Assembly: GCF_005049105.1 (NCBI RefSeq)
Contig: NZ_SUKA01000001.1
Location: 248,001 to 312,000, forward strand
From: Sphingobacterium alkalisoli
Lineage (GTDB): Bacteria > Bacteroidota > Bacteroidia > Sphingobacteriales > Sphingobacteriaceae
Direction: 5' to 3'
DNA: 64,000 nt
Positions 1 to 10,800 of this stretch are shown piece by piece (position 1 is the stretch's first letter; each line of letters starts with the position of its first letter). The notes under the pieces were generated by a model, which did not search any database, had not been told where the DNA came from, and worked only from the letters and a program-made list of their open reading frames with translations. Both the position numbers and the translations under genes were made by a program.

Positions 1-2714
1 CGGCGCTAAGTGAAGTAGCTTACTTGGAAAAAGTAAGGCAGATTGCTGAGAAAAATAAAGTAGTCAAGTCGTTTATTGGTCAGGGGTATTATGATGTGAA
101 TGTACCGGGAGTGATTCAGCGTAATGTGCTGGAGAATCCAGGATGGTATACGCAGTACACACCTTATCAAGCAGAAATTGCGCAAGGTCGTTTACAGGCC
201 TTATTAAATTTCCAAACCGCTGTTTCCGATTTAACGGGTTTGGAAATTGCCAACGCATCGCTGTTAGATGAGGCGACGGCGGCCGCTGAAGCGATGTTTA
301 TGCTATATAGCGCGCGTAAAAATAAAGACGCAAATGTTTTCTTGGTTACGTCAAACGTGTATCCGCAAACTTTAGACGTATTGCAGACCAGAGCCATTCC
401 TTTTGGTGTAGAGATTCGGGTTGCAGATATCATTGTGTCAAATTTGACGGATGATGTGTTTGCAGCATTCATCCAATACCCAGCAGCGGATGGTTCGATA
501 TGTGATTACAGGGCTTTTACAGAGAGCGCACATGCAAAAAATATAACCATTTGTGTAGCAGCAGATTTGATGTCATTAGCATTGTTGACGCCTCCGGGCG
601 AGTGGGGTGCGGATGTTGTGGTCGGTAACTCCCAACGTTTTGGTGTGCCAATGGGATTTGGCGGTCCTCATGCAGCCTTCTTTGCGACCAAAGATGCATA
701 CAAGCGTAATATTCCAGGCCGTATCATCGGTGTAACGTCGGATTCTAACGGTAATTATGCATTACGCATGGCTTTGCAGACTCGTGAGCAACATATCCGT
801 CGTGATAAGGCTTCCTCTAATATTTGTACGGCACAGGCTTTACTTGCCATTATGGCTTCGTTCTATGCCGTATACCACGGACCCAAAGGAATTAAGCATA
901 TTGCATCGCGTATCAATGATCTCGCAAAATTAGCAGATAAAGCTATCCAGGCATTAGGCTATCAGCAAATGAATAAAGCTTATTTTGATACCTTACGGTT
1001 TCAGGTGGGTGATCAGGTAGGTACGCTAAAAGGGGAAGCGTTAGATAATGACTTGAATTTCTTCTATCATAAAGGTACGGTAGGTATATCGATCGACGAA
1101 ACCACGACGTTTGAAGATGTCCAAACAATTGTTAAAGTATTCGCTAAGATTAAAGGGAAAGTACATTCCGAGATGGATTTAATGGATTGGGCAAAAGAGG
1201 AAATCTCGTCGATCCCTGCAGAATTGGTTCGTACGTCGGCATATTTAACGCACCCAATTTTCAACAGCTACCATTCAGAAAGTGAAATGTTGCGCTATAT
1301 TAAATCCTTGGAAGTGAAGGATCTTTCGCTATGTCATTCCATGATACCATTGGGATCCTGTACCATGAAGCTGAATGCCACCACGGAGATGGTTCCGTTG
1401 ACATGGGCTCGCTTTGGCGGATTACATCCATTTGCTCCTGCGGATCAAACGACAGGATATATGCAGTTGATCAATGAATTGAATGACTGGCTATCGGAGA
1501 TTACCGGATTTGCTAAAATGTCTTTTCAACCCAATTCAGGCGCGCAAGGTGAATATGCTGGTTTAATGGTTATTCGTGCCTATCACGAAAGCCGTGGTGA
1601 AGGACATCGTAATGTATGTCTGATCCCTGCCTCAGCGCATGGTACTAACCCGGCTTCCGCCTCGATGGCAGGATTGAAAGTGGTGGTCGTAAAATGCGAT
1701 GAACGTGGTAATATTGACGTTGCGGATTTGAAGGCGAAAGCAGAAGTACATTGTGAACAGCTGAATTCGTTGATGGTAACTTACCCATCTACGCATGGCG
1801 TTTTCGAAGAGCCTATTATCGAAATCTGTCAGATTATACACAATAACGGCGGGCAAGTATATATGGACGGTGCAAATATGAATGCGCAGGTGGGCATAAC
1901 GAGTCCCGGATTTATCGGAGCTGACGTTTGTCATCTCAACTTGCACAAGACCTTCTGTATCCCACACGGTGGAGGTGGCCCAGGCATGGGACCTATCGGT
2001 GTGGCAGCACATTTGGTTCCGTTTTTACCTAACCACGAGATCGTTGAAATATCAGGTGAGCAGGGAATATCAGCTGTTTCAGCAGCGCCATTTGGTTCGG
2101 CGTCGATTTTGGTAATTTCACATGCCTACATTGCAATGATGGGCGCTGCGGGACTTACAAATGCGACGAAAATGGCAATTTTAAATGCAAACTATATCAA
2201 AGCACGTTTGGAAAACCATTATCCGGTGTTATATGCTGGAGCAAACGGACGTTGTGCACATGAAATGATATTGGATTGCCGTGCCTTCAAGAACTTTGGT
2301 ATTGAGGTAGGAGACATTGCTAAGCGTTTGATGGATTACGGTTTCCATGCACCGACGGTGTCATTTCCTGTAGCAGGGACCTTAATGGTAGAGCCAACCG
2401 AGTCGGAATCGAAAGCCGAATTGGATCGTTTTTGTGACGCCCTAATTGCGATCCGTAAAGAGATTGCTGCGGTCGAGCAGGGTGAGGTTGATCAAAAAGA
2501 AAACGTATTGAAGCATGCACCTCATACAGCAGAAGTCGTGACAGCAGATGCGTGGGATAGGACGTATAGCCGTCAGACTGCCGCATATCCATTGGAATAT
2601 TTGAAAGTAAATAAGTTTTGGCCTTCTGTTGGCCGCGTAAACGATTCGCAAGGCGACCGGATGCTGATCTGTTCATGTCCTTCTATCGAAGAGTACGCAG
2701 ATATCGAGGCATAA
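1..2714 (+). CDS. gcvP: Glycine dehydrogenase (decarboxylating), P-protein, 5' partial
   Basis: This is the PLP-dependent P-protein of the glycine cleavage system. It decarboxylates glycine and passes the aminomethyl group to lipoyl-GcvH. The window opens inside the gene: the frame is open from base 3 and no start is visible. About 900 residues are present against roughly 955 in the family, so some 50-60 N-terminal residues lie outside. Both halves of the P-protein are fused in one chain, as in enterobacteria and eukaryotes, rather than split into two subunits. The PLP-binding lysine lies in the motif [17 protein letters not shown], with its codon at 1947-1949, followed by the glycine-rich loop. 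The partner gcvH is on the same strand 20 kb away, so the system is dispersed. A strong terminator follows directly. Confidence 0.97.
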   Translation, partial: ALSEVAYLEKVRQIAEKNKVVKSFIGQGYYDVNVPGVIQRNVLENPGWYTQYTPYQAEIAQGRLQALLNFQTAVSDLTGLEIANASLLDEATAAAEAMFMLYSARKNKDANVFLVTSNVYPQTLDVLQTRAIPFGVEIRVADIIVSNLTDDVFAAFIQYPAADGSICDYRAFTESAHAKNITICVAADLMSLALLTPPGEWGADVVVGNSQRFGVPMGFGGPHAAFFATKDAYKRNIPGRIIGVTSDSNGNYALRMALQTREQHIRRDKASSNICTAQALLAIMASFYAVYHGPKGIKHIASRINDLAKLADKAIQALGYQQMNKAYFDTLRFQVGDQVGTLKGEALDNDLNFFYHKGTVGISIDETTTFEDVQTIVKVFAKIKGKVHSEMDLMDWAKEEISSIPAELVRTSAYLTHPIFNSYHSESEMLRYIKSLEVKDLSLCHSMIPLGSCTMKLNATTEMVPLTWARFGGLHPFAPADQTTGYMQLINELNDWLSEITGFAKMSFQPNSGAQGEYAGLMVIRAYHESRGEGHRNVCLIPASAHGTNPASASMAGLKVVVVKCDERGNIDVADLKAKAEVHCEQLNSLMVTYPSTHGVFEEPIIEICQIIHNNGGQVYMDGANMNAQVGITSPGFIGADVCHLNLHKTFCIPHGGGGPGMGPIGVAAHLVPFLPNHEIVEISGEQGISAVSAAPFGSASILVISHAYIAMMGAAGLTNATKMAILNANYIKARLENHYPVLYAGANGRCAHEMILDCRAFKNFGIEVGDIAKRLMDYGFHAPTVSFPVAGTLMVEPTESESKAELDRFCDALIAIRKEIAAVEQGEVDQKENVLKHAPHTAEVVTADAWDRTYSRQTAAYPLEYLKVNKFWPSVGRVNDSQGDRMLICSCPSIEEYADIEA

Positions 2715-2733
2715 GGCCCTTTATCTATTTCCT

Positions 2734-2768
2734 ATAAAGCCTCCATATTTAACGTATGGGGGCTTTAT
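2734..2768 (+). terminator. Intrinsic terminator of gcvP
   Basis: A 14-bp inverted repeat (2734-2747 with 2755-2768, one G-T pair, 7-nt loop) begins 20 nt after the gcvP stop. The right arm ends in a T-rich stretch. Confidence 0.8.
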
Positions 2769-3076
2769 TATTTGTATCCCACATCAAGAAGATTGTATGA
2801 TATAGGCCATAGAGACAACTCTTTTTCGGCATTTGAACTAATTTTTGACGTTTTTGAACCATAACTAAACATCAAATTTGTTACAAAACGTTCTCTTTGT
2901 ATAGCGGAAGGCTGACTGACCCAGTTGCACCATATAAACCAAAAATACAAATGAAACAGCGAGACACAGATACTTCATGATTTGGGATACAAGAATACTT
3001 CACTCCCAAAAACTAGGCAATCCATTTTAAAACGATCGGCGTCAGCCATATTGATGCCGTTACCAATAAAATCTAT
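2769..3076. other. Intergenic region upstream of susC
   Basis: About 310 nt lie between the gcvP terminator and the susC start. I see no supportable gene; the only open frame, a 60-codon minus-strand stretch, looks random. The region is AT-rich and must carry the susCD promoter, but no convincing TTTG/TAnnTTTG pair was found. Confidence 0.5.
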
Positions 3077-6000
3077 ATGATAAATCAAATAAGAAGCAGA
3101 TGGTACAAGACCATTGTAATATTGCTGTGCGCACTATGTTATTCCATGTACGGATTAGCGCAAAGTTCCCAGATACGAGGAACAGTCAAAGATGCAAATA
3201 CAAATGAGGCACTCGCGGCAGTTACCGTAACGGTAAAGGAAAGTCGTACTACAAGAAGCCAGACGGATGCTGCCGGATCATTTACGATAGATGCACCCCA
3301 AGGATCGGTTTTAATTTTTACTTCCGTAGGCTATGCCGATAAAGAAGTTACCGTGGGACAAGGAAACACGCTCGACGTGTTGCTCATTCCATCTGATAAT
3401 ATGCTGGAGGAATTGGTTGTCGTAGGCTACGGTGCACAAAAGCGATCTGATATTACGGGATCGGTGGCGTCGGTTCCAAAAGATCGGCTATCGAAGTTAC
3501 CTGTAAATAATGTCATGCAGGCCATACAAGGAGCCGTGGCCAACGTAAACATCAGCCAGGCGTCATCCGTACCGGGTGATGCGCCTTCGGCGTTAATTCG
3601 TGGAAGGAATTCCTTTAGCGCGACTACAGGTCCTTACATTGTGGTAGATGGAATACCACTTTCCAAAACGGATGGATCCGTCAATGATATCAATCCCAAT
3701 GACATCGAGTCCGTTGAAATACTGAAGGATCCTTCCGCGGTTGCAATTTATGGTGTAAATGGATCGAATGGTGTTATTTTGATCACGACAAAAAGAGGAA
3801 CGACAGGTAAACCGACGATTCGTTACAGCGGTTATGGCGGTGTCGAAGAAGCTGCTCATATATTAGAACCGGTTTCTGGAGAAGATTTGCTGAAGCAGTA
3901 TGCCGAGTATGCGCGCATTACGAATACGAGCTTGTACAATGGCGGTCCCGTGCGGAACGAGTTTGAATATGATAACTATATTAGCGGCAACACAACTGAT
4001 TGGTTCGATGCGGTAATGCAGACTGGCGTTATTCAAAACCATAATATAGGTCTTTCGGGAGGAAGCGACAATGCGCGTTATTTTATATCGACTGATTACC
4101 TGAATCAAAAGGGGATCATAAAAGGGTATAATTACAAGCGCTATTCATTCCGGGCAAATACCGATTTTAATGCCACAAAGTACTTAACAGTGGGAACATC
4201 AGCCTTTATTGTTGCACACAATAGGGATGGAGGCCGTGCCAATTTAATGCAGGCGGCGGCGATGAGTCCTTATGCCAGAATGTATAATGACGACGGTACA
4301 TTAACACAATTTCCGATGTATTCCGAATCATTGTGGTCGAATCCACTTCTGCCTACGACTTTGGATCCGGAAAGAAGAGAGTTTAATGTATCGTTGAACG
4401 GGTACGCTGAAGCAGATTTCGAAAATATTTGGGCACCATTGGCTGGCTTGAAGTACAAGTTTAACGGGGGATATTCCTTTATTCCTAAACGCACAAACGA
4501 ATATGAAGGGGAGTCCGTGTATAATTTTGCGGGTTTAGGTCGCATTACGAACAGGGAATCGCAGACCTATACCATTGAAAATATTTTGACCTACACCAAG
4601 GACTTTGGTTTACACCGTATTGATTTCACGGGTCTGTATGCCGCAAAGAGTAAATACTACCAGGAAGCAATCGCGACAGGAGAAGTGTTTCCGAACGACG
4701 CGTTAGGCTGGGGTAATCTAGGCGGTGCATCGACACAAAAAGTTTCATCTTTTGCCGACCTTTATCGTTCCGTTTCGCAGATGGCGCGGATAAATTACGG
4801 CTACGACAGCCGTTATATGTTGACTTTGACGGTGCGTCGTGATGCTGCCTCTATATTTGGCGATAATCATAAATACGGGACTTTCCCTTCGGCCGCTGTG
4901 GCTTGGAATATCCACAACGAATCCTTTATGGCTAATACGAAAGATGTAGTAAGTAATTTGAAATGGCGTATGTCGTATGGTGTGTCAGGAAATGAGGGCA
5001 TAGGTATATATGACGCGCTTTTTTTGATGAATTCCAATCCGCTTGCTATGAATGGCTTATCCAGCGCCGCGATACGCTACCGGGTACGCATGGGAAATGC
5101 GGATCTGCGTTGGGAAAAAACGGCCGGTTTTAATACGGGTGTTGATTTTGGTTTCTGGAACAACCGTATAACCGGTACGATAGATTTCTACAAAACCCGC
5201 ACACAAGACATGCTACTTTCGCAGAATCTTCCGCGGCTTACGGGTTTTCAAAATGTGTTTACGAACTTGGGTAAACTCGAAAATACCGGAATCGACGTGA
5301 TGTTGAATACCAAAAATATAGCAAAAGAGAACTTTAAATGGTCTACCACATTCGTTTTTGCACACAATAAAAACAAAATTGTTGATATCTACGGCGATGG
5401 TAAAGATGATTTAGGAAACCGATGGTTTATTGGCCAACCGCTTGGAGTTATTTACGATTATACCAAATTGGGTATCTGGCAAGAAGATGAAATTGCAGCG
5501 GACGTAAACGACGGATGGGATGCCCAAGCGGAAGCTGGCGCGGTGAAGTTGGCGGATCTCAACGGAGATGGAATTATCAATAACGACGATCGTTCTATTC
5601 TAGGGCAGACAGCACCAAAATGGACCGGGGGTATTACAAATAGCTTTACCTACAAGTCCTTTTCCCTAAATATTTTTATCAATACCGTACAGGGAGCGAT
5701 GCGCAATAATCCACAGATCGGTGGCGCATCGGATGAGATGGGAAGACGGAGCACACCAGCCGAACTCGGCTATTGGACACCGGAGAACCAAAGCAATGAA
5801 TGGCGCTCGCTGAGTAACCGTTCCAATATTTATGGCTATGCTTTTCCTTCCAATGCCAGCTTTACCCGGTTAAAAGACGTTACGTTCAGCTATAATCTTC
5901 CGCAGTCTGCTGCTAGCCGGATCGGTGTCGGAGGCGTAACGCTTTACGCAAGTGGTCGAAACCTCTATACGTGGACCAATTGGCTTGGTTGGGATCCGGA

Positions 6001-6103
6001 AGCGCGGGACGTGCCAAGAGGTAATTCTGTTGACGGCGTTGGCGACAACCTCAACTACCCCATGGTCCGCACTTACGTTTTTGGTTTGAATCTTACATTT
6101 TAA
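3077..6103 (+). CDS. SusC/RagA-family TonB-linked outer-membrane transporter
   Basis: This is an outer-membrane TonB-dependent transporter of the SusC family, which imports oligosaccharides or other large nutrients together with its SusD lid. The order is a signal peptide ending near residue 29 (YGLAQ), a carboxypeptidase-regulatory-like domain (about 31-110), a TonB-box-like stretch EELVVVGYGAQKR (about 112-124), the plug, and a long beta-barrel. At 1008 residues it has the usual length. An aspartate-rich DLNGDGIINNDDR loop near residue 830 is typical of SusC proteins and may bind calcium. A susD gene follows 10 nt downstream. Substrate cannot be read from the sequence. Control is probably by the hybrid two-component regulator that faces this pair. 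Confidence 0.95.
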   Translation: MINQIRSRWYKTIVILLCALCYSMYGLAQSSQIRGTVKDANTNEALAAVTVTVKESRTTRSQTDAAGSFTIDAPQGSVLIFTSVGYADKEVTVGQGNTLDVLLIPSDNMLEELVVVGYGAQKRSDITGSVASVPKDRLSKLPVNNVMQAIQGAVANVNISQASSVPGDAPSALIRGRNSFSATTGPYIVVDGIPLSKTDGSVNDINPNDIESVEILKDPSAVAIYGVNGSNGVILITTKRGTTGKPTIRYSGYGGVEEAAHILEPVSGEDLLKQYAEYARITNTSLYNGGPVRNEFEYDNYISGNTTDWFDAVMQTGVIQNHNIGLSGGSDNARYFISTDYLNQKGIIKGYNYKRYSFRANTDFNATKYLTVGTSAFIVAHNRDGGRANLMQAAAMSPYARMYNDDGTLTQFPMYSESLWSNPLLPTTLDPERREFNVSLNGYAEADFENIWAPLAGLKYKFNGGYSFIPKRTNEYEGESVYNFAGLGRITNRESQTYTIENILTYTKDFGLHRIDFTGLYAAKSKYYQEAIATGEVFPNDALGWGNLGGASTQKVSSFADLYRSVSQMARINYGYDSRYMLTLTVRRDAASIFGDNHKYGTFPSAAVAWNIHNESFMANTKDVVSNLKWRMSYGVSGNEGIGIYDALFLMNSNPLAMNGLSSAAIRYRVRMGNADLRWEKTAGFNTGVDFGFWNNRITGTIDFYKTRTQDMLLSQNLPRLTGFQNVFTNLGKLENTGIDVMLNTKNIAKENFKWSTTFVFAHNKNKIVDIYGDGKDDLGNRWFIGQPLGVIYDYTKLGIWQEDEIAADVNDGWDAQAEAGAVKLADLNGDGIINNDDRSILGQTAPKWTGGITNSFTYKSFSLNIFINTVQGAMRNNPQIGGASDEMGRRSTPAELGYWTPENQSNEWRSLSNRSNIYGYAFPSNASFTRLKDVTFSYNLPQSAASRIGVGGVTLYASGRNLYTWTNWLGWDPEARDVPRGNSVDGVGDNLNYPMVRTYVFGLNLTF

Positions 6104-6113
6104 ACATACAGTC

Positions 6114-7823
6114 ATGACGATATATAAATACACAAAGATATTCTCGCTGTTCGCTTTGCTATCTTTTAGCGCAGCCTCCTGTAGCGACAGTTTCCTGGAG
6201 GAAAAGCCTTATTCCAACTATGATGCGAATGCCAATGATCCGTCTACTATAGAAAACCAATTGATTGGTTTGCATTATATCTATGCGGAATTATATGGTT
6301 ATAGCGGACGACAGGGCTTTCTATCTATTTGGCAGATCGGGATGGATATAACGAGTGCCGGCTCAACAGAAGGCGTCGAAAATCCGTTTTATCAGTATGC
6401 GGATCTAAATTCCGAGAATGGCGGAGTGAGCTATATGTGGATAAAGTGCTATGAATTTATCAACAATGCGAATGGTATTATTCAGTCCGTTGGTGAAAGT
6501 AATCCCGCCGCTGCCGCTGAAGCTCGTTTTTTTAGGGCTTATGCTTATAATACACTAGTAACGCTTTGGGGAGACGTACCGCTACTAACGGAACCTATTA
6601 GTGTACCCACCTTTAATTATTCGAGAGCGCCTGTGGCAACTGTCGACGCTCTTATCGAAGAAGATCTGACCTTTGCGGTTGTTAATCTTCCAGAGGTAGG
6701 TAGTGCGGCTTCGGAAAGTCGTATCAACAAGGATATGGCAAGGCAATTGGCGGCAGAAGCTTACCTTCGCATGGGCATGCGGGATGCTAGTTATTTCGAA
6801 AAGGCGGAAAAGGAAGCTACGGATATCATCGACGGAGAGAAATATAAACTGATCGAGCAACGGTATGGTAAATTCCTGGCAGAAGGTGGAGATTATTACC
6901 GCGATATGTTCCGTCAAGGAAATATGCGCCGTTCTGAAGGAAATACCGAAGCGATTTGGACTTTTGAGCTCGAGTTTAACCGGGAGGTAAACGGTGGTAC
7001 TATTGATAATCCGCAACACCGTCGGGTATGGCAGCCGGCGTACCATAAATGGGACGGAATGGTAAATGCAGATTCGCTGGGCGGGCGTGGTAATGGACGG
7101 TTGCGGTTGAGTAATTTTATGAAATATACGGTATGGAACGGACTTGCTGGAGATATACGCAACAGTAATTACAATATCCGGCGCACGACCAATTACAATC
7201 GCGTGGGATTTAGTACCGAGATTGGTGTAGATGCAGACGGTTATCGTGTAGCGAAAGATGCGGGCGTACAAAACATCACTATCAAGACAGGTGACAAGGT
7301 GGTCCCGTTTCGTACAGATAGTTTAGAAGTTTGGTATCCTTTTCCCACCAAATGGGGCGGGTATGATCCACTAGATGATTTTGGCTATGCCTTGGTAAAA
7401 GATTGGCCTGTCATGCGTCTCGCGGAAACCTATCTTTTGCGTGCCGAAGCGCGTTTCCGTCAGAATAATCCCGGAGGAGCTGCAGCCGATATCAATGTAT
7501 TGCGAAATAGATCGTTTAAAGACGCCCGTACGAATTCCGGAAATGCTACGCTCGGTGCTGTATCTGCCGGGCAAATAACAGTTGACTTTATTCTTGATGA
7601 ACGGGCTAGGGAATTGATAGCGGAAGAAAATAGACGGATGACCCTTGTGCGTACTGGAAAGTTGAAGGAACGTATCGCGTTAAATGGGGATCAAGGTCCT
7701 AGTAATAAAATAACGTCTGGATTTCAGGATTTTAATGCATTACTGCCGATTCCATTAACTGAAATACAGCTGAATAACAAGGAAGGAGAAGGACTGGTTC
7801 AAAATCTAGGATATACAAAATAA
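6114..7823 (+). CDS. SusD/RagB-family substrate-binding lipoprotein
   Basis: This is the surface lipoprotein partner of the SusC transporter just upstream; in this family it forms a hinged lid that captures ligand. The N-terminus is a lipoprotein signal with Cys23 in SAASCSDS, followed by the helical TPR-like SusD fold (motifs such as EARFFRAYAYNTLVTLWGDVPLLTE and a C-terminal LPIPLTEIQLN, which is the usual SusD ending). Its 569 residues are normal for the family. It is separated from susC by 10 nt and is surely cotranscribed. A bidirectional hairpin terminator follows. Confidence 0.95.
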   Translation: MTIYKYTKIFSLFALLSFSAASCSDSFLEEKPYSNYDANANDPSTIENQLIGLHYIYAELYGYSGRQGFLSIWQIGMDITSAGSTEGVENPFYQYADLNSENGGVSYMWIKCYEFINNANGIIQSVGESNPAAAAEARFFRAYAYNTLVTLWGDVPLLTEPISVPTFNYSRAPVATVDALIEEDLTFAVVNLPEVGSAASESRINKDMARQLAAEAYLRMGMRDASYFEKAEKEATDIIDGEKYKLIEQRYGKFLAEGGDYYRDMFRQGNMRRSEGNTEAIWTFELEFNREVNGGTIDNPQHRRVWQPAYHKWDGMVNADSLGGRGNGRLRLSNFMKYTVWNGLAGDIRNSNYNIRRTTNYNRVGFSTEIGVDADGYRVAKDAGVQNITIKTGDKVVPFRTDSLEVWYPFPTKWGGYDPLDDFGYALVKDWPVMRLAETYLLRAEARFRQNNPGGAAADINVLRNRSFKDARTNSGNATLGAVSAGQITVDFILDERARELIAEENRRMTLVRTGKLKERIALNGDQGPSNKITSGFQDFNALLPIPLTEIQLNNKEGEGLVQNLGYTK

Positions 7824-7838
7824 GTGTAGTTTTAAGTT

Positions 7839-7873
7839 GGCTTTATTTACCCTATTTTGGTGTAAATAAAGCC
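7839..7873. terminator. Bidirectional terminator between susD and the hybrid regulator
   Basis: A perfect 12-bp inverted repeat (7839-7850 with 7862-7873) with an 11-nt loop sits between two convergent genes. The plus-strand side is followed by AATTTTT. Confidence 0.8.
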
Positions 7874-7882
7874 ATAATTTTT

Positions 7883-10800
7883 CTAGTTCAGAGATCCACC
7901 CTTTTGGTATTCCGAAGGTGTTAGTCCAAATTCGGCCTTGAAACAAGTGGCAAAATAACGAGGATCAGAAAACCCTGTCGCAAAAGCCACTTCGCTGACC
8001 GATATGGACTTGTCTTGATCCATCATTTGACAGGCATGCTTTAGCCGAATGTTTTTGATAAACTCGCTCGGAGACAGATTAAGCAATACTTTCATCTTAC
8101 GGTATAAGGTCGATTTAGACAATCCAAGCTTATCCCCCAGAACAAGCACATCGAATTTTGAATCGGATAAATGCTCCTCGATGATGTGGAGCATTTTTGT
8201 TAAAAACTTCTCATCCAACGGCGTATGATTTAGCGTGGAGATATTGACTTGTCGGTCTGCCTTAAAATCCAACTGTTTCGTCCGTTTGTTGATCACGAAG
8301 CTGTGTATTCTTGCTTCGAGCACTTTTAGCTCAAAAGGTTTACTAACATAACCATCCGCCCCCGCCTGATAGCATTCAATTCGATCGTCTATACTATTTT
8401 TGGCCGTTAATAATATAACGGGGATATGATTGATTTCATCTGTTTTCTTGATTGTTTTGCAAAGCGTCAGTCCATCCATTACGGGCATCATGATGTCGCT
8501 GATGACGATGTCAATTTCGTGCTTGCGTAGTAAGGTGAGCGCTTCTTCGCCCTGTGTTGCTTGGTAAATGTTATAGTTTTTTGATAAAACATTGCTCACC
8601 GTTTGTCGAAGATCTTCATTATCTTCTACCAGCAGCAGGTTGAGCTGCTGCTTTTCGGAATCCGGTAGGGCAAACTCCATATCAGTGGATTCTCCGATAG
8701 CGGAAGAAAGGCTCAACCCGCTCCTAAATTGTTCGCCGACTTCCTGTAATTCGGTTTCATGGTAAGCGTCTTTATCTATAGGAAAGCGAATGGTGAAGCA
8801 GGATCCTTTTTGTGGTACACTGTCTACGGTGATACGCCCGTGATGAATTTCGATAAGTTCTTTCGTGAGTGCCAGGCCAATACCATTGCTTTCTTTTTGT
8901 GTAGTGCGTTTGTTATTATAAAAAGGGATAAAAATTCTATCGATTTCTTCCGAAGAAATGCCTACTCCTGTATCCGCAATCTGTACTATTAAGTGTGTGC
9001 TGCCGTTTTCGCTGCTGCTTTGATAAGATAGGGAAACCCGACCCGCATCCGGGGTGTATTTGAATGCATTGGATAGGATATTAAACAGTATTTTGTCTAG
9101 CTTGTCTGCATCAAAGTAGCCTTCCAGTTCAGGTTGATGGGAAGGGAAATCAAAATGAATGTTTTTTCGTTTGGCCAGGGGACTAAAGTAAACCGAACAC
9201 AGTTCTTCAATAAAATGGCTAATGATTCCTTGGTTTACACGAAGCTCCATTTGCTTATTTTCCACCCTTCTGAAATCCAAGATTTGTTGTAATAATCTTT
9301 TTAGGCGGTTCAAATTGAATCGCATTTTTTCATACTGGGAGAGGTTTTTCTTCGTGGTGATCTGCACATCATCGATTAGACAGGAAATAATTGTCAATGG
9401 GGTTAGCAGTTCATGAGAGATATTGGTGAAATAACTGAGCTTGGTCTGTATCAGTTCATTCGCTTTTTCTTTTTCGATCTGCGCTATTCTTAAATCACTG
9501 CGTAACTTCAGTCTATTTAGTGCAAAGGTGATGATATAATAGATAAGGACAATCACAATCAGCGTGTAAATAAGATAGGCTAAGTTGCTTTCGTAAAATG
9601 CGGGCTTTTTTTTGATGGTGATTTCAGTAACAGCCGAGTTCCATTTATTGTTAAGATCTGTGGATTTAATCAAAAAGCGATATTTTCCTTTGCCCAGGTT
9701 ATTATACGTTGCGAAATGGCGTTCTCGTGGGGCATATACCCAGTCTTTGTCTATGCCTTCTAGCTTATAAGCGTACCTAATTTTATCGGGGTGACTATAT
9801 TCAAGAGAGGTAAAGCTAATTTCTAAATTTTGGTCTTCCGGTTCCAAAACAAGTGACTGCTTGTAAAAGTCAAACTTTTGGTTCTGCGAATGAAGTACGG
9901 CGGATTGATTATTGATTTTAATGTCTGAAACGATAACACGAGGGGTATGTTCGGCAACAAAATCTGAATGTTCAAAATGTACAACGCCGTTGTATCCTCC
10001 AAAATAAACAGATTTATTTTTTCGATCCACTGCATAGGCTCGTTTTGCGAACATGTTTACATTTAACCCGTCGCTGGCAGTATATTCTATAATGTTTTTG
10101 TTGGTTGGGTTTATCTTATATATATTTCTAGTGGTTGACAGCCAGATGGTTTGGTCAAAACAGATGACATCAAGAAGCTGATTTTTCGAAAAGAGCTGTG
10201 AATTGGCGAACTCGTCTATTTTTTTCTGCTGAATATGGTAGCACAGCAAACGTGCATCTTTTGTGCCGATCCAAAGGTTACCCCGATCGTCAGTACTCAT
10301 GGTTTCAATATGATCGGTTAGCAGCCCTGGTGTATGTTTGCCGATACGCTGATTTGCTTTCCACGGTTTCTGCGGATTAAGTTGATAAATCCCCTTGCTT
10401 CTGGTCGCCACCCATATACTTCCATCTGGGTCTTCGGAGATCGCCGTGATATCGTCCTGTATACCCTGGATCGCAAATAACTCTTGGTCGTCTTTTCCCT
10501 GCACAAGAATTCCGTTCGTTGTCGCGATCCAAATATTATGGTGCGTATCGGCGAAGAAAAAGAGCGGTATACCAGCCTGCGGGTTCCCTTCCAGTAGATT
10601 TATTTGCCGTTTTAGTAGGATGGCTCCATCGTTTTTTTGGAAAATCGATATGGTTGGTTCATACGACGAGCCAACCCAGATCTCATTATTCACTTCAAAT
10701 GCGGAGGTTACCGCCCGGATAGCTACCAAATCCTTAAAACTGGTGTTGCTATAGGTATATACTATATTTTTTTGTGGATCAAATTTACCAAGACCAATCC

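Noticed and set aside
6585..7271. 228-codon open frame on the minus strand inside susD
   Set aside because: Antisense shadow of a gene with clear SusD features; no protein-like motifs, no start context.
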